Part shown: piece after piece, positions 19,822 to 32,180 of the stretch | Layout: every line of letters starts with the position of its first letter | Position numbering within the stretch: the stretch's first letter is position 1 | DNA from: Proteus vulgaris | GTDB taxonomy: Bacteria; Pseudomonadota; Gammaproteobacteria; Enterobacterales; Enterobacteriaceae | Reading direction: 5' to 3' | Assembly (NCBI RefSeq): GCF_023100685.1 | Contig: NZ_CP090064.1 | Span: 3,534,001 to 3,598,000 of the forward strand | DNA length: 64,000 nucleotides | Translations under genes and position numbers: made by a program | The notes under the pieces: model-generated | What the model was told of the DNA's origin: nothing | Seen by the model: only the letters and a program-made list of their open reading frames with translations | Database searches by the model: none

Positions 19822-21401
19822 TGAGAAGATGGCTTATCCCGGGGCTATGTGCCTCGGGTTTACTGCTTATTGTGGCTTTATTGTCATTTGGTGCATTATG
19901 GTTTAATGCGCCAAGTGGCGAATTATCCTCTATTTTTGCTGATGACTATTTATGGCATGTCGTGCGCTTTACTTTCTGGCAAGCCTTTTTATCTGCCTTA
20001 TTTTCAATATTACCTGCCATTTGGCTCGCTAAAGCACTTTATCGACGCCAATTTAAAGGTAGAACACTTTTCTTACGTTTATGTGCCATGAGCCTTGTTC
20101 TACCCGTTTTAGTGGCACTTTTTGGTATTTTAACGGTTTATGGAAGAGTCGGTTGGATTGCTCAAATTTGTGAATGGCTGGGGATTAATTACCAATTTAC
20201 CCCTTATGGCTTACAAGGCATTTTATTGGCACACGTCTTCTTCAATATGCCATTAGCAACCCGAATGCTGTTACAAGCTCTCGAAAGTATCTCGCCAGAA
20301 CAACGCCAGTTAGCCTCACAATTAGGCATGAATGGTTGGCAGCGTTTTCGCTTTCTGGAATTTCCCTATTTATGGCGACAAATACTTCCCACTGCGTCAC
20401 TGATTTTTATGCTCTGTTTTGCAAGCTTTGCTACTGTACTGGCGTTAGGTGGAGGCCCTGCGGCAACAACCGTTGAGCTAGCAATTTATCAAGCATTAAG
20501 TTATGACTACGATTTACATCGTGCTGCACTTTTAGCACTGATCCAGCTCTTTTGCTGTTTAGGCTTAGTGCTTATCAGCCAAAAACTCAAAGGTACACTC
20601 TTTGTCGGAGATAGCCAAAAACAGCATTGGCGTGATCCCAATGATCCTCTCTTTAGCAAAATAACCGATACTCTGATTATTATGCTCGCGATCCTTTTTT
20701 TAGTCCCCCCTATTTTAGCGGTGATAACAGATGGTCTTAACAGCGAATTAATACGAGTGATACAACAACCCATACTTTGGCGGGCTTTTACAACGTCTCT
20801 CATTATTGCGATTGGCGCAGGTATTGTTTGTGTTGTATTAACAATGATGTTGCTATGGAGTAGCCGAGAACTTCGCCTACGTCACTTTAAAAAAGCGGGG
20901 CAAGCTATGGAAATGAGTGGGTTGATTATTCTGGCAATGCCGGGCATTGTATTGGCAACAGGTTTTTTCTTGTTATTAAACAATACAATCGGACTCCCTG
21001 AATCACCATATACATTAGTGATTTTAACCAACGCATTAATTGCCATTCCTTATGCTTTAAAAGTGCTCGAAAATCCAATGAATGATATTGCTTCACGTTA
21101 TGGACTTTTATGTCAATCGCTTAATATTCAGGGTATCAATCGACTTCGTTGGATCGAGTTACGAGCATTAAGAAAACCGATTTCACAAGCACTTGCTTTT
21201 GCTTGTGTTATTTCTATTGGTGACTTTGGTATTGTTGCTCTATTTGGTAATGAAACATTTAGAACACTTCCTTTCTATCTTTATCAGCAAATTGGGGCTT
21301 ATCACACGCAAGATGGTGCTGTCACAGCCATGATCTTATTACTACTTTGCTTCTCTCTTTTTAGCCTAATAGAACGATTGGCAGGAAAATCTCATGATTA
21401 A
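19821..21401 (+). CDS. thiP: Thiamine/TPP ABC transporter permease
   Basis: ThiP forms the inner-membrane channel of the thiamine importer. The 526-aa product is a fused double permease: two sets of about six transmembrane segments (residues ~10-250 and ~285-520), each with an EAA-type cytoplasmic loop ([25 protein letters not shown] and the related [20 protein letters not shown]). E. coli ThiP is 536 aa. It is translationally coupled to thiB (1-bp overlap) and to thiQ (8-bp overlap), so the operon is thiBPQ under one riboswitch. Confidence 0.95.
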   Translation: MRRWLIPGLCASGLLLIVALLSFGALWFNAPSGELSSIFADDYLWHVVRFTFWQAFLSALFSILPAIWLAKALYRRQFKGRTLFLRLCAMSLVLPVLVALFGILTVYGRVGWIAQICEWLGINYQFTPYGLQGILLAHVFFNMPLATRMLLQALESISPEQRQLASQLGMNGWQRFRFLEFPYLWRQILPTASLIFMLCFASFATVLALGGGPAATTVELAIYQALSYDYDLHRAALLALIQLFCCLGLVLISQKLKGTLFVGDSQKQHWRDPNDPLFSKITDTLIIMLAILFLVPPILAVITDGLNSELIRVIQQPILWRAFTTSLIIAIGAGIVCVVLTMMLLWSSRELRLRHFKKAGQAMEMSGLIILAMPGIVLATGFFLLLNNTIGLPESPYTLVILTNALIAIPYALKVLENPMNDIASRYGLLCQSLNIQGINRLRWIELRALRKPISQALAFACVISIGDFGIVALFGNETFRTLPFYLYQQIGAYHTQDGAVTAMILLLLCFSLFSLIERLAGKSHD

Positions 21402-22095
21402 ATTAGAGCACCTTGCTTATACCTATGAACACCAACACCTTATGTTTGACTTAGCTGTAAACACCGGTGAACGTATCGCCGTATTAGGCCCAAGTGGCGC
21501 GGGGAAAAGTACCTTACTCAGCTTAATTGCTGGATTTTTACCTTCTGAAAAAGGAACCCTTTTTCTTAATGGTTGTGATCACACTAAAACTGCGCCCGCA
21601 AAACGCCCTATCTCTATGTTATTTCAAGATAATAATTTATTTCCTCATTTAACAGTTAGACAAAACATTGGCTTGGGATTAGATCCGGGGTTAAAACTCA
21701 CAGATACACAAAAAATACTGTTAGAAAACCGAGCCAAACAAGTTTCTTTAAATGAACATCTTGACCGTTTACCTTCACAATTATCAGGTGGTCAGCGCCA
21801 ACGTGTTGCCATTGCTCGTTGCCTTGTACGTGAACAACCTATCTTATTGCTCGATGAGCCTTTTTCTGCACTCGATCCCGCTTTGCGTATTGAAATGTTG
21901 GCTTTACTAGAACAACTTTGTGAAGAAAAAAAACTGACCTTATTGATGGTTTCACATAGCTTAGAAGATGCTATCAAGATTGCCTCAAGAGCAATTGTGA
22001 TTGATAACGGAACAATTGTGTATGATGGTAATACACAATCGTTGATAAATGGTGAAGTGGATCAATCACTTATTTTAGGTATTCCCTCTAATTAA
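21394..22095 (+). CDS. thiQ: Thiamine/TPP ABC transporter ATPase
   Basis: ThiQ is the cytoplasmic ATPase that energises ThiBP. In the 233-aa product Walker A is GPSGAGKST (residues 32-40), then a Q-loop ([14 protein letters not shown]), the signature [13 protein letters not shown], Walker B LLLDEPF and a switch histidine in [10 protein letters not shown]. The size matches E. coli ThiQ (232 aa). It is the last gene of the operon; polB begins about 87 bp downstream with no obvious terminator between them, so read-through is possible. Confidence 0.95.
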   Translation: MIKLEHLAYTYEHQHLMFDLAVNTGERIAVLGPSGAGKSTLLSLIAGFLPSEKGTLFLNGCDHTKTAPAKRPISMLFQDNNLFPHLTVRQNIGLGLDPGLKLTDTQKILLENRAKQVSLNEHLDRLPSQLSGGQRQRVAIARCLVREQPILLLDEPFSALDPALRIEMLALLEQLCEEKKLTLLMVSHSLEDAIKIASRAIVIDNGTIVYDGNTQSLINGEVDQSLILGIPSN

Positions 22096-22182
22096 ATACG
22101 CCCTAAATTAACTGTATAAATAACCACTATTTTGGCTATAATAAACACATCTTTAGCGAATTTTTGTGTGTATTAGGTGCCC

Positions 22183-24537
22183 ATGGTTGACCATACTGAA
22201 CAAGGCTTTATTCTCACTCGCCACTGGAGCGACACCCCAAAAGGTATCGTCGTCTCCTATTGGTTAGCGACAGAAAATGGCCCTCGTAAAGTCACAGTTC
22301 CTTTGCAACAAGCGATTGGCTTTGTTGCTCGTCAACATGAAACCGTTTTACGTTCACTTGTGAATAAAAATCCTGATATAGAAATTCGCCCTCTCGATTT
22401 AAAAGATTTTGAAAGACAGCCTGTTTTTGGCGTCTACTGCAAACAACACCGACAACTCACTCAACTAGAACAGCAACTCAAAGAGCATCACATACGTCTT
22501 TATGAAGCCGATATACGTCCTCATGAACGTTATATGATGGAACGTTTTATCACCGCACCAATTTGGTTTCGTTATCAACAAAACAATACCGTGACACTAA
22601 AACCCGCACCTGATTATCGCCCTACACTGCGAACAGTGTCTTTAGATATTGAAACCAGCGAATTCGGTGAACTTTACTCTATTGGACTTGCGGGTTGTGG
22701 CGATAATGTTGTGTTTATGCTGACAGATAATTTATCTACAGAGAATGAGAGTCAGCAATCCAAAGGTTATCGATTATGTTATGTCAGTAGCCGATTGCGT
22801 TTAATTGAAAAACTTAATGAGTGGATACAACATTACGATCCCGACGCCATTATTGGCTGGAATTTAATTCAATTCGATTTACGTATTTTACATACCCATG
22901 CGCAACGTTATGGCGTCAACTTGCTACTAGGCCGCCAAAACAATCCATTGGAGTGGCGCGAGCATGGATTTAAAAAAGGACATTTTTTTGCCTCTGCACA
23001 AGGCCGTTTAATTATTGATGGTATTGAAGCACTGAAAATGGCGACATGGAATTTTCCCTCATTTAGCCTAGAATCAGTCGCGCAAAGCCTGTTAGGGGAA
23101 GGTAAAGCCATTGATACACCTTATGCCAGAATGGATGAAATTAATCGACGTTTTAAAGAAGATAAGCCTGCGTTAGCCTACTATAACTGGCAAGATTGTG
23201 TTTTAGTAAACCGCATTTTTGATGCCACATCTCTTATGGCGTTTTTATTAGAAAGAGCTTGTGTTACAGGACTTTCTGTTGATAGAAGTGGAGGCTCTGT
23301 AGCTGCATTTACACACCTTTATCTCCCTTCAATGCACCGCATTGGATATGTTGCGCCTAACCAAGGAGAAAAACCCGAAGAACATAGCCCCGGTGGTTTT
23401 GTTATGGATTCAGCTCCCGGCTTATATGATTCGGTTATTGTGCTTGATTACAAAAGCCTTTACCCCTCAATTATTCGTACTTTTTTAATTGATCCTGTTG
23501 GAATGATTGAAGGAACACATCAACCCGATGAAAAACTGGCTATTCCAGGTTTTCGCCAAGCGTGGTTTTCGCGAGAGAAGCACTGTTTACCCACTATTGT
23601 GTCGCAAATTTGGCACGAAAGAGATAACGCAAAATTACATAAAAATGCCCCACTTTCTCAAGCACTCAAAATTATTATGAATGCTTTTTATGGTGTTTTA
23701 GGCTCCGTGGGATGTCGTTTTTTTGATCCTCGTCTAGCGTCTTCAATTACCTTACGTGGTCATGAGATTATGAAAAGAACTCGGGCATTAATTGAAGCTA
23801 AAGGTTATCAAGTTATTTATGGTGATACAGACTCTACTTTTGTTTGGCTTAAATCGCCACATACTGAACAACAAGCCCAACAAATTGGGCATCAGTTAGT
23901 ACAAGAGGTTAACCAATGGTGGAAAACACACCTTTTTGAAACCTATCAACTTGATTGCAAATTAGAGCTGGAGTATGAAACACACTATCGTCGTTTTTTA
24001 ATGCCAACGGTTCGAGGGATGGAAACAGGCAGTAAAAAGCGTTATGCAGGATTAAGCAATGATAAGATGGTGTTTAAAGGATTAGAAACCGTCAGAACAG
24101 ACTGGACTCCCCTTGCTCAGAAATTTCAACAAGAGCTTTATACTCGTATTTTTCATCAACAACCTTACCAGCAGTTTATTCGTGATTATGTCGCGGATAC
24201 GCTTGCGGGAAAACATGATGATAGATTAGTGTATCGTAAACGGTTACGTCGAAAATTATCAGAATATCAGCACCACGTTCCCCCTCATGTTAAAGCTGCA
24301 CGTAAAGCTGACGAATATAATTTATCCCAAAATAGACCTCAACAATATCAGCAAGGCGGTTGGATTAGTTATATAATTACCCTCTTGGGACCTGAACCAT
24401 TAGAGCACATTACCGCTGCACCTGATTACGAACACTATATCAATAAGCAGTTAATGCCGATTGCAGATGCTATCCTGCCTTTTATACAAGATGATTTTTC
24501 AACCTTGTTAAATGGACAAATGACGCTCACATTTTAA
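22183..24537 (+). CDS. polB: DNA polymerase II
   Basis: Pol II is a family B polymerase with proofreading, induced by the SOS response in E. coli and used in lesion bypass and replication restart. The product is 784 aa from the ATG at 22183 (E. coli 783). Exonuclease motif I is [11 protein letters not shown] (about residue 157), polymerase motif A is [13 protein letters not shown] and motif C is YGDTDST, all intact. A GTG at 22177 is in frame, but TAGGTG just upstream fits as the ribosome binding site of the ATG, and the E. coli N-terminus supports the shorter form. No convincing LexA box was seen in 22096-22180. Confidence 0.95.
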   Translation: MVDHTEQGFILTRHWSDTPKGIVVSYWLATENGPRKVTVPLQQAIGFVARQHETVLRSLVNKNPDIEIRPLDLKDFERQPVFGVYCKQHRQLTQLEQQLKEHHIRLYEADIRPHERYMMERFITAPIWFRYQQNNTVTLKPAPDYRPTLRTVSLDIETSEFGELYSIGLAGCGDNVVFMLTDNLSTENESQQSKGYRLCYVSSRLRLIEKLNEWIQHYDPDAIIGWNLIQFDLRILHTHAQRYGVNLLLGRQNNPLEWREHGFKKGHFFASAQGRLIIDGIEALKMATWNFPSFSLESVAQSLLGEGKAIDTPYARMDEINRRFKEDKPALAYYNWQDCVLVNRIFDATSLMAFLLERACVTGLSVDRSGGSVAAFTHLYLPSMHRIGYVAPNQGEKPEEHSPGGFVMDSAPGLYDSVIVLDYKSLYPSIIRTFLIDPVGMIEGTHQPDEKLAIPGFRQAWFSREKHCLPTIVSQIWHERDNAKLHKNAPLSQALKIIMNAFYGVLGSVGCRFFDPRLASSITLRGHEIMKRTRALIEAKGYQVIYGDTDSTFVWLKSPHTEQQAQQIGHQLVQEVNQWWKTHLFETYQLDCKLELEYETHYRRFLMPTVRGMETGSKKRYAGLSNDKMVFKGLETVRTDWTPLAQKFQQELYTRIFHQQPYQQFIRDYVADTLAGKHDDRLVYRKRLRRKLSEYQHHVPPHVKAARKADEYNLSQNRPQQYQQGGWISYIITLLGPEPLEHITAAPDYEHYINKQLMPIADAILPFIQDDFSTLLNGQMTLTF

Positions 24538-24720
24538 GATGTGTCATTTTGCAGGTGACGGTTTGCTTTGCATCTATTAACATAACGCCCCTTTGGTGAT
24601 AATTAACTTTTCTTGTTTCAAGAATAGGCATTTTTATCCCACAAATTTTAATGACAACACCGCAATACTGCATTCATTAATAATTCCTAAATTATATATT
24701 TGAGAGCTGAGTTTATATAT

Positions 24721-27624
24721 ATGCCTTTTACTCTTGGTCAACGTTGGATTAGCGATACTGAAAGCGAGCTTGGACTGGGTACTGTTGTGGCAGTTGATGC
24801 CCGCATGGTGACCTTACTTTTCCCTGCCTGTGGCGAAAACCGCCTTTACTCCCGTCATGATGCCCCAATAACGCGGGTGATGTTCAATGCGGGGGATACC
24901 GTCACCAGTCACGAAGGCTGGAAACTCGCCATCGATAACGTTGTAGAAGATAATGGCCTTCTTATCTATCAAGGTGCACGTTTAGACACCGAAGAGCCCG
25001 CACAATTACGTGAAGTGTTCTTAGATAACAAACTCACTTTTAATAAACCACAAGATCGCCTTTTCGCAGGCCAAATTGATCGTATGGATCGCTTTGCCTT
25101 ACGCTATCGTGCACGTAAATTCTTAAGCGAACAATTTAAACAAGCACAAAGCGGTTTACGTGGTATTCGTGCAAGCCTTATTCCTCATCAGCTTTACATT
25201 GCCAATGAAGTGGGTAAACGTCATAACCCTCGCGTTTTATTAGCTGATGAAGTGGGTCTGGGTAAAACCATTGAAGCCGGTATGATTATCCATCAACAGT
25301 TAATGGATGGCCGTGCTGAGCGTGTGTTAATTATCGTGCCTGAAAGCTTACAACATCAGTGGTTAGTTGAAATGTTACGTCGTTTCAATCTGCGTTTTTC
25401 ACTGTTTGATGATAGCCGTTATAGCGAATCCTTGTTAGATAGCGATAACCCATTTGAAACAGAACAGATGATCATCTGCTCTTTAGATTTTGTGCGTAAA
25501 AATAAGCAACGTTTTGAACATCTCGTTGAAGCAACATGGGATATGCTAGTTGTCGATGAAGCCCATCACCTTGTGTGGAGTGAAGACGCACCAAGTCGTG
25601 AATATCAAGTAATTGAAGAATTAGCTGAATCTATTCCTTCAGTGTTGCTATTAACCGCAACGCCTGAGCAGTTAGGCCAAGAAAGCCACTTTGCTCGTTT
25701 ACGTCTGCTTGATCCGAGTCGTTTCCATGACTACAACGAATTTATCAATGAGCAACAAAAATACCGCCCTGTTGCCGATGCTGTCACTATTTTGCTATCA
25801 GAAGATGATTTAAATACCGAACAACAAAATATCATCAGTGAAATGATTAGTGAGCAAGATGTTGAGCCATTACTGAAAGCAGCAAATACCCAAGGCGAAG
25901 AACGCACTAAATCTCGCCAAGAGCTTATCCATATGTTAATGGACAGACACGGAACGGGTCGTCTGTTATTCCGTAATACACGCTCTGGTGTGAAAGGTTT
26001 CCCTAATCGCTTACTTCATGCGATTAAAATGCCACTGCCAACACAATATCAAACAGCGATTAAAGTTGCTGAAATTATGGCAGCGAAAAAGAGTCTCGAA
26101 GTTCGTGCGAAAGAGATGCTCTACCCTGAACGCATTTACCAAGAATTCGAAGGTGAAAACGCAACATGGTGGAACTTTGATCCTCGTGTTGAATGGTTGC
26201 TCGGTTTCTTAACTGCAAATCGCAATGAAAAAGTTCTGGTTATTTGTGCGCAAGCGGCAACTGCATTGCAATTAGAGCAAGTTTTACGCGAGCGTGAAGC
26301 TATTCGTGCGGCTGTCTTCCATGAAGGAATGTCTTTACTTGAACGCGATCGCGCTGCAGCTTATTTCGCGTCCGAAGAAGAAGGCGCGCAAGTTTTATTG
26401 TGTTCTGAAATCGGCTCAGAAGGACGTAACTTCCAGTTTGCAAACCAACTGGTTATGTTTGATCTGCCGTTTAACCCTGATTTATTAGAACAACGTATTG
26501 GTCGTCTTGATCGTATTGGTCAAAATCGTGACATTGATATCAGCATTCCTTATCTGGAAGGTACAGCACAATCTGTATTGTTACGTTGGTACCATGAGGG
26601 ATTAGATGCATTTGAACATACTTGCCCAACTGGCCGTACTATTTACGACAGTAAATATGATGCGTTAGTTAATTATCTTGCTCAACCCAATGAATTAGCT
26701 AACTTTGACGAGTTTATTACGGCTTGTCGTAAACAGCATGATGAAATGAAACTTAAACTTGAGCAAGGCCGTGACCGTCTATTAGAAATACACTCTAATG
26801 GTGGTGAAGTGGGCGTTGAATTGGCGGGTGAAATTGCAGCTCAAGATAATGATCCTGAATTAGTTAACTTTGCGTTGAACCTGTTTGATATCGTCGGTAT
26901 TAATCAAGAAGATCGCAGTGATAGCTTAATTATTTTAACGCCATCCGATCATATGTTAGTGCCTGATTTCCCTGGCTTACCACAAGATGGTTGCACTATC
27001 ACATTTGATAGAGAGCAAGCACTATCTCGTGAAGATACCCAATTTATCAGTTGGGAACACCCCATTATCCGTAATGGCTTAGATTTAATTTTGTCTGGCG
27101 ATACAGGAAGTTGTGCCGTTTCTTTATTAAAAAATAAAGCATTACCAGTGGGAACATTGTTAGTTGAACTAATTTATGTCGTAGAAGCGCAAGCGCCTAA
27201 ACATCTTCACTTAAGTCGTTTTTTACCAGCAACACCCGTTCGCTTATTACTTGATCTAAAAGGTAATAACCTAGCCTCTCAAGTTGAGTTTGAAAGTTTT
27301 AATCGCCAATTAAATGCGGTTAACCGCCATACTTCTAGCAAACTGGTCAATGCGGTACAAAGTGAAGTACACCATGTACTCAAAGCTTCTGAACCGTTAA
27401 TGGAAATCGAAGCGAAAGGGCTTATTCAAAAAGCAAAAGAAGAAGCTGATCGCGTATTAACACATGAATTATCACGCCTAGAGGCTTTACGCGCTGTAAA
27501 TCCAAATATTCGTGATGATGAAGTTGAAGCGATTGAAAATGAGCGTACCCATATTCTTAATCATTTAGATGAAGCAAATTGGCGTTTAGATTCAATACGT
27601 TTAATTGTTGTTACCCACCAATAA
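24721..27624 (+). CDS. rapA: RNA polymerase-recycling SWI2/SNF2 ATPase RapA
   Basis: RapA (HepA) binds RNA polymerase and uses ATP to help it recycle after transcription. From the ATG at 24721 ([20 protein letters not shown]) the product is 967 aa, very close to E. coli's 968, so a seven-codon TTG extension upstream is rejected. It has N-terminal Tudor-like domains, Walker [26 protein letters not shown], helicase motif [15 protein letters not shown] and a long C-terminal domain ending LIVVTHQ. A terminator follows 12 bp after the stop. polB-rapA-rluA order is as in E. coli. Confidence 0.97.
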   Translation: MPFTLGQRWISDTESELGLGTVVAVDARMVTLLFPACGENRLYSRHDAPITRVMFNAGDTVTSHEGWKLAIDNVVEDNGLLIYQGARLDTEEPAQLREVFLDNKLTFNKPQDRLFAGQIDRMDRFALRYRARKFLSEQFKQAQSGLRGIRASLIPHQLYIANEVGKRHNPRVLLADEVGLGKTIEAGMIIHQQLMDGRAERVLIIVPESLQHQWLVEMLRRFNLRFSLFDDSRYSESLLDSDNPFETEQMIICSLDFVRKNKQRFEHLVEATWDMLVVDEAHHLVWSEDAPSREYQVIEELAESIPSVLLLTATPEQLGQESHFARLRLLDPSRFHDYNEFINEQQKYRPVADAVTILLSEDDLNTEQQNIISEMISEQDVEPLLKAANTQGEERTKSRQELIHMLMDRHGTGRLLFRNTRSGVKGFPNRLLHAIKMPLPTQYQTAIKVAEIMAAKKSLEVRAKEMLYPERIYQEFEGENATWWNFDPRVEWLLGFLTANRNEKVLVICAQAATALQLEQVLREREAIRAAVFHEGMSLLERDRAAAYFASEEEGAQVLLCSEIGSEGRNFQFANQLVMFDLPFNPDLLEQRIGRLDRIGQNRDIDISIPYLEGTAQSVLLRWYHEGLDAFEHTCPTGRTIYDSKYDALVNYLAQPNELANFDEFITACRKQHDEMKLKLEQGRDRLLEIHSNGGEVGVELAGEIAAQDNDPELVNFALNLFDIVGINQEDRSDSLIILTPSDHMLVPDFPGLPQDGCTITFDREQALSREDTQFISWEHPIIRNGLDLILSGDTGSCAVSLLKNKALPVGTLLVELIYVVEAQAPKHLHLSRFLPATPVRLLLDLKGNNLASQVEFESFNRQLNAVNRHTSSKLVNAVQSEVHHVLKASEPLMEIEAKGLIQKAKEEADRVLTHELSRLEALRAVNPNIRDDEVEAIENERTHILNHLDEANWRLDSIRLIVVTHQ

Positions 27625-27636
27625 TTACCATTAAAG

Positions 27637-27664
27637 CGGGGAGTCTTTTACTCCCCGTTGTTTT
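27637..27664 (+). terminator. Terminator downstream of rapA
   Basis: An 8-bp perfect stem CGGGGAGT/ACTCCCCG (27637-27644 with 27650-27657) with a 5-nt loop, followed by TTGTTTT. It stands between the rapA stop and the rluA start, so rluA either relies on read-through or has a promoter overlapping this 55-bp gap. Confidence 0.8.
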
Positions 27665-27679
27665 GATGAGATACCCACC

Positions 27680-28333
27680 ATGATGGAAGTTTATAACCCG
27701 CCGACTGATCCTTGGTTACATATTTTATATCAAGATGAGCATATTATTGCCGTCAATAAACCCAGTGGATTACTGTCTGTGCCGGGCAAAGCGCCAGAGC
27801 ATAACGACAGTATTATGTCGCGCATTAAAGCTGATTTTCCTAATGCCGAATGTGTACATCGTTTAGATATGGCAACCAGTGGCGTCATTGTTGTTGCACT
27901 AAATAAAGAAGCTGAACGTGAGCTAAAACGTCAATTTCGTGAGCGTGAGCCGAAGAAAACCTATATTGCTCGTGTATGGGGCCATGTCGAAAAAGAAGAA
28001 GGATTGGTTGATTTATCATTAATTTGTGATTGGCCAAATCGACCAAAACAAAAAGTCTGTCATGAAACAGGGAAAGCCGCGCAAACTTTTTATGAGGTGC
28101 TGGAGTATGAAGAGAATGCGACAAGAGTCAAACTCTCGCCAATTACGGGGCGTTCACATCAATTGCGGGTACATATGTTAGCGTTGGGGCATCCTATTTT
28201 AGGGGATCGCTTTTATGCACATCCGCAGGCAAGAGCGATGGCACCTCGCCTGCAGTTACATGCTCAGGAATTATTTATTACGCATCCTGCTTTTCGATCC
28301 CCGATACATTTTGAATGCCTTGCCGATTTTTAA
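27680..28333 (+). CDS. rluA: Dual-specificity RNA pseudouridine synthase RluA
   Basis: RluA makes pseudouridine 746 in 23S rRNA and pseudouridine 32 in several tRNAs. The 217-aa product (E. coli 219) carries the catalytic Asp in VHRLDMATSGV and the family motifs GRSHQLRVHMLALGHPILGDR and KKTYIARVWG. Two adjacent ATG codons (27680, 27683) are possible starts and neither has a strong ribosome binding site. The gene lies 55 bp after rapA across a terminator hairpin. It ends convergently with a possible small ORF on the other strand and with djlA. Confidence 0.95.
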   Translation: MMEVYNPPTDPWLHILYQDEHIIAVNKPSGLLSVPGKAPEHNDSIMSRIKADFPNAECVHRLDMATSGVIVVALNKEAERELKRQFREREPKKTYIARVWGHVEKEEGLVDLSLICDWPNRPKQKVCHETGKAAQTFYEVLEYEENATRVKLSPITGRSHQLRVHMLALGHPILGDRFYAHPQARAMAPRLQLHAQELFITHPAFRSPIHFECLADF

Positions 28334-28337
28334 TGTC

Positions 28338-28430
28338 TTATGACACTAAAACAGTCACTGAACTCAATGAAGCAAGGAGCAGGCAAAGCGCTAATCCCAT
28401 AACCCCAACAAGAACACGGACGTTTGACAT
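28338..28430 (-). CDS. Possible small hydrophobic peptide (30 aa)
   Basis: An ATG at 28428-28430 opens 30 codons reading MSNVRVLVGVMGLALCLLL then ASLSSVTVLVS. A plausible ribosome binding site AAGGAA stands 8 bp upstream. The whole peptide is one potential membrane helix with a single Arg near the N-terminus. It lies in the 243-bp gap between convergent rluA and djlA. I do not recognise it. It could be a small membrane protein, a leader, or the relic of the N-terminal transmembrane segment of a larger lost gene. Only conservation in relatives would settle this. Confidence 0.4.
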   Translation of the reverse strand: MSNVRVLVGVMGLALCLLLASLSSVTVLVS

Positions 28431-28453
28431 GGATATAGTTCCTTTTTTAAGAG

Positions 28454-28553
28454 AAGAGAGAATGAAATAATTAAATTTCACTTATATTTTACCGTGATAA
28501 ATAATAAACTCAACTCAACCTAAGTTATCTCTATCACGAAATAATTCTCTCTT
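28454..28553. repeat. Nested inverted repeats between rluA and djlA
   Basis: An outer pair AAGAGAGAAT (28454-28463) and ATTCTCTCTT (28544-28553) is perfect over 10 bp. Inside it, CGTGATA (28493-28499) pairs with TATCACG (28532-28538). GAAATAATT also occurs directly repeated at 28464 and 28539. Together they could fold the intergenic RNA into a long imperfect hairpin. Function unknown; it may end djlA transcription or protect 3' ends. Confidence 0.45.
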
Positions 28554-28576
28554 TTCTCATCTTCTTTTACAAGATG

Positions 28577-29377
28577 TTAACGAAATCCTTTTTCTTTTTT
28601 AATCAAATCGTAAGCAACTTGTATAGACTGTGCTTTTTGTTTTGCAATTTCCATCATTTCTGGTGGCAAACCTTTCGCTACAAGTTTATCTGGATGATGT
28701 TCTCCCATTAATTTTCTATAAGCCCTTTTTATGGTTTTAACATCATCGGTCTCATTAACACCAAGTACCTTACACGCATCAGCGAGTGTTGGGCCTTGAG
28801 GTTGAGGCTGATATCCTTGCCTATTTTGATAGTGGAAATTTTGACCAGCCTGCATCATTGCTAATATATGTTCAAAATGCGCACGCGAAAAACCCAGCTC
28901 ATCAATAATGATAAACAACATTTTTCTTTCATTCGGGTGCAATTGGCCATCGGCAAAAGCCGCTTGTAACTGAATTTCCAGAAACATCTGAAGTAAGTCA
29001 CGACGACCAGCACAAATTTGTCGAACACGTTGCAAGGTAGCTCTTAAGGGAAAATCGGGTGATTTACCTTCTCTAAATGCTTGCTGAGCTGCTTGACGCC
29101 CCACTCCATGCAAATTCATCCTATCCATCAATTCACTTGCAAGTGAGATATCCGTTTGAGTGACTCGCCCTTTTGATTTTGTTAGGTGTCCTAAAACTTG
29201 AAAAGTTGCAGCAAAGAAAAAAGCTTGTCTATCACGAGTATAGCGCCCACCACTTCCTAATTTACCTCGTTGCATGTCATAGAGGTGTCCAAGAAAAACA
29301 CCAATAACAATGCCCCAGAAGCCTACCCCCGCAAAACTACCGATGATAAGGCCTAATAATTTTCCCCAATAGCGCAT
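28577..29377 (-). CDS. djlA: Membrane-anchored DnaJ-like co-chaperone DjlA
   Basis: DjlA is an inner-membrane J-domain protein that stimulates DnaK and, in E. coli, affects Rcs signalling. The 266-aa product starts with one glycine-rich transmembrane segment ([20 protein letters not shown]), a cytoplasmic TerB-like region (about 55-180), a Gln/Pro-rich linker, and a C-terminal J domain with the HPD motif in [12 protein letters not shown]. coli DjlA is 271 aa. It is divergent from lptD across 430 bp, the same layout as in E. coli. Confidence 0.95.
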   Translation of the reverse strand: MRYWGKLLGLIIGSFAGVGFWGIVIGVFLGHLYDMQRGKLGSGGRYTRDRQAFFFAATFQVLGHLTKSKGRVTQTDISLASELMDRMNLHGVGRQAAQQAFREGKSPDFPLRATLQRVRQICAGRRDLLQMFLEIQLQAAFADGQLHPNERKMLFIIIDELGFSRAHFEHILAMMQAGQNFHYQNRQGYQPQPQGPTLADACKVLGVNETDDVKTIKRAYRKLMGEHHPDKLVAKGLPPEMMEIAKQKAQSIQVAYDLIKKEKGFR

Positions 29378-29807
29378 AGACTCCTCAAATCTTCAATGCT
29401 CTGCCTGCAATTTTGCATTATCATACTATTCATTTGCTTGCACACCTAACACCAAGCGACGTCTAAATAGACTTTTTCTTAAAATGAAGATATTTACTGT
29501 TTCTCTTTGGACAGAGGTAATGCTGTTTTCGTTTAAATTGTGTTAAAGTAAAATGAGTGACCAAACGAATAACTTTAGCGTTATTAGACCGCACGAAATA
29601 CCGCATCAGCGCGGTGTTTTTTTGTTTCTAATAAGGCTATAACCCTATTTCAACACAGAAACATCGAAAAAATGAGGTTTACGCCTACTTTTCGGTTACC
29701 GTTAGAACAATGTTCAGAACGTTGGGCTGGTGTCGCATAACTCCCTGCGTTAGTTTCTGGCTGTTTATCAGCATGAAGCCACTGATGACGGAAGCACATA
29801 AATACTT
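29378..29807. promoter_or_regulatory. djlA-lptD divergent region with a short terminated transcript candidate
   Basis: This 430-bp gap holds no convincing gene. On the plus strand there is a possible -10 TAAAAT (29549-29554), a small hairpin AATAAC/GTTATT near 29569-29586, then a terminator-like hairpin ACCGC/GCGGT (29600-29604 with 29611-29615) followed by seven Ts from 29617. The lptD ATG is about 185 bp further on. This could be a short untranslated RNA or an attenuator in the lptD leader. The -35 match is poor. No clear sigma-E promoter could be assigned, although E. coli lptD has one. Confidence 0.4.
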
Positions 29808-32180
29808 ATGAAAAAAAGTTATCCCACACTGCTGGCCACCTTAGTTTGGGCCACAATATACGGTCAGCCTGCTTATGCTGATCTTGCCTCCCAATGTTTA
29901 CTGGGAGTTCCCGTTTATAACAAACCATTAGTACAAGGCGATCCTAATGACTTGCCTGTCACTATCACTGCAAATGATATGCAAGGTGAATATCCTCGCA
30001 TGATCAAATATAAAGGTGATGTTGATATTAAACAGGGAAACCAAACCTTAAGTGCAGACAGTGTTGAACTGACACAAACTGAGGGAGAAACGCCATTAAG
30101 AATGGTGACCGCGACAGGAAATGTCTCTTATGATGATCCTCAAATCATCTTAAAAGGCCCTCGTGCTTGGTCTAATCTTAATAATAAAGATACGGATATT
30201 GAACAAGGTGATTACCAGATGGTTGGCCGCCAAGGCCGTGGTTATGCCGATAAGATGCAAATGCGTGGCGAAAACCGCTATACCATTATGGATAAAGGGA
30301 TGTTCACCTCTTGTTTACCTGGCGATGATAGCTGGAGCGTTGTCGGCTCTGAAGTCATTTTAGATCGCGAAGAACAAGTTGCTGAAATTTGGAATGCACG
30401 CTTTCGCGTTGCTAATGTTCCTATTTTCTACAGCCCTTACCTTCAATTACCTATCGGTGATAAACGTCGCTCTGGTTTCTTAATTCCAAACGGAAGCTAT
30501 TCTCGTAGTTCAGGATTTGATTTCCAACTCCCTTACTATTGGAATATCGCCCCTAATTATGATGCCACTATTACAACTAACTATATCAGCCGCCGTGGTT
30601 TAAAATTAGATAACGAATTCCGTTATTTAACAACACCAGGACGCGGTACGATTGCTGTAGATTGGATTAATCACGATAGCCAATACAATAAAGACAAAGA
30701 AGAAAATAAAGCAGGCTATCTTCCTCGTGATACCGCCACACGTTGGTTATTCTACTGGGGCCACAGTGGTGTCATGAACAATGTATGGCGATTTAATATC
30801 GATTACACGAAAGTAAGTGACAACAAATACTTCACTGATTTTACCTCTCAATACGGTAATACCACTGATGGTTATGCAACTCAGAAATTTAGTACGGGTT
30901 ATGCACAACAGAACTGGAATGCCACATTAACCACTAAACAGTTCCAAATTTTCTCTGATAATAAAGATGCAAGAGCTTATCGTGCCGAACCACAGCTTGA
31001 TCTGAATTATTATAAGAATGATATCGGGCCATTTGATTTCCGAACTTATGCTCAGTTTGTGCGTTTTACCAGCGTGGGTGAAAATACACCTGAAGCAAAT
31101 CGTTTCCATATCGAACCAACGATTTCACTCCCTGCATCTACAGGTTGGGCTAGCTTTAATAATGAACTGAAAGTGATGGCAACCCATTACGATCAGGACA
31201 TTCCTGATGCTTATAAGAAAAGATACCCTAACCAATTAGATGACAGTGTTAATCGTGTATTACCACAGTTTAAATCTGATATGAAAGTGGTTTTTGAGCG
31301 TCAATATCAAACCAATGATATTACACAGACCCTTGAACCTCGGGTTCAGTACCTTTATGTTCCTTATAAAGATCAATCCAATATCAATAACTTTGACTCT
31401 GCGTTATTACAGTCAAACTATGGCGGACTTTTCCGCGATAGAATGTATGGTGGTTTAGATCGCATTGCATCTGCAAACCAATTAACAACCGGTGTAACTT
31501 CTCGTTTTTATGATAGCGAATTGGTTGAACGTTTTAACATTTCTGTAGGTCAAATCTACTTCTTTGAGCGCCCGAGAACAGGTCCTTCTTCTACTGGTAA
31601 TGAAATCATTAATAGTAAAGATGAGACAGGTTCAATGGTCTGGGCGGGTGATGCCTACTGGCGGATCACTGATACCGTAGGTATGCGTGGTGGTTTACAA
31701 TATGACCGTCGTTTAGGTAGCGTATCAATGGGTGATGCGATTATGGAATATCGCGCCGATAGCGATCATCTTCTACAGTTGAGTTATCGTTATGTTGATC
31801 GTGATTATATCCAAGCAACACGTGTTCGTCCTTACGATGGTGGTATTAATAAACTTCCTGAATACCAAAAAGGTATTTCGCAAGTTGGTGTTGTAGGCAG
31901 TTGGCCATTAGCAGAACGCTGGGGTCTTGTGGGTGCTTATTACTTTGATACTAAAGAATCCGAACCTGTTAGCCAGATGGTTGGTGTGCAATATAATACC
32001 TGTTGCTGGGCTGTGAACGTCGGTTATGAACGAAAAATTGTTGGCTGGAAAGTTGACCACAGTGATATTGACAATAAATGGTCAATCAACGTGGAACTCA
32101 GAGGCCTAAGTAACAATCATAGTTTGGGTAGCCAGAAAATGCTTGAACGCGGTATCTTACCTTATCAAAGAGCATTCTGA
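29808..32180 (+). CDS. lptD: LPS-assembly outer-membrane protein LptD
   Basis: LptD, with LptE, inserts lipopolysaccharide into the outer leaflet of the outer membrane. The 790-aa product (E. coli 784) has a Sec signal peptide ending AYA, an N-terminal OstA-type jellyroll (about 45-200) and a large beta-barrel. The cysteines needed for the rearranged disulfides are present: one near residue 30 (SQCLLG), one in [10 protein letters not shown] and a C-terminal pair at 732-733 ([14 protein letters not shown]). surA follows 77 bp downstream; SurA helps LptD fold, so the pairing is functional as well as positional. Confidence 0.97.
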   Translation: MKKSYPTLLATLVWATIYGQPAYADLASQCLLGVPVYNKPLVQGDPNDLPVTITANDMQGEYPRMIKYKGDVDIKQGNQTLSADSVELTQTEGETPLRMVTATGNVSYDDPQIILKGPRAWSNLNNKDTDIEQGDYQMVGRQGRGYADKMQMRGENRYTIMDKGMFTSCLPGDDSWSVVGSEVILDREEQVAEIWNARFRVANVPIFYSPYLQLPIGDKRRSGFLIPNGSYSRSSGFDFQLPYYWNIAPNYDATITTNYISRRGLKLDNEFRYLTTPGRGTIAVDWINHDSQYNKDKEENKAGYLPRDTATRWLFYWGHSGVMNNVWRFNIDYTKVSDNKYFTDFTSQYGNTTDGYATQKFSTGYAQQNWNATLTTKQFQIFSDNKDARAYRAEPQLDLNYYKNDIGPFDFRTYAQFVRFTSVGENTPEANRFHIEPTISLPASTGWASFNNELKVMATHYDQDIPDAYKKRYPNQLDDSVNRVLPQFKSDMKVVFERQYQTNDITQTLEPRVQYLYVPYKDQSNINNFDSALLQSNYGGLFRDRMYGGLDRIASANQLTTGVTSRFYDSELVERFNISVGQIYFFERPRTGPSSTGNEIINSKDETGSMVWAGDAYWRITDTVGMRGGLQYDRRLGSVSMGDAIMEYRADSDHLLQLSYRYVDRDYIQATRVRPYDGGINKLPEYQKGISQVGVVGSWPLAERWGLVGAYYFDTKESEPVSQMVGVQYNTCCWAVNVGYERKIVGWKVDHSDIDNKWSINVELRGLSNNHSLGSQKMLERGILPYQRAF

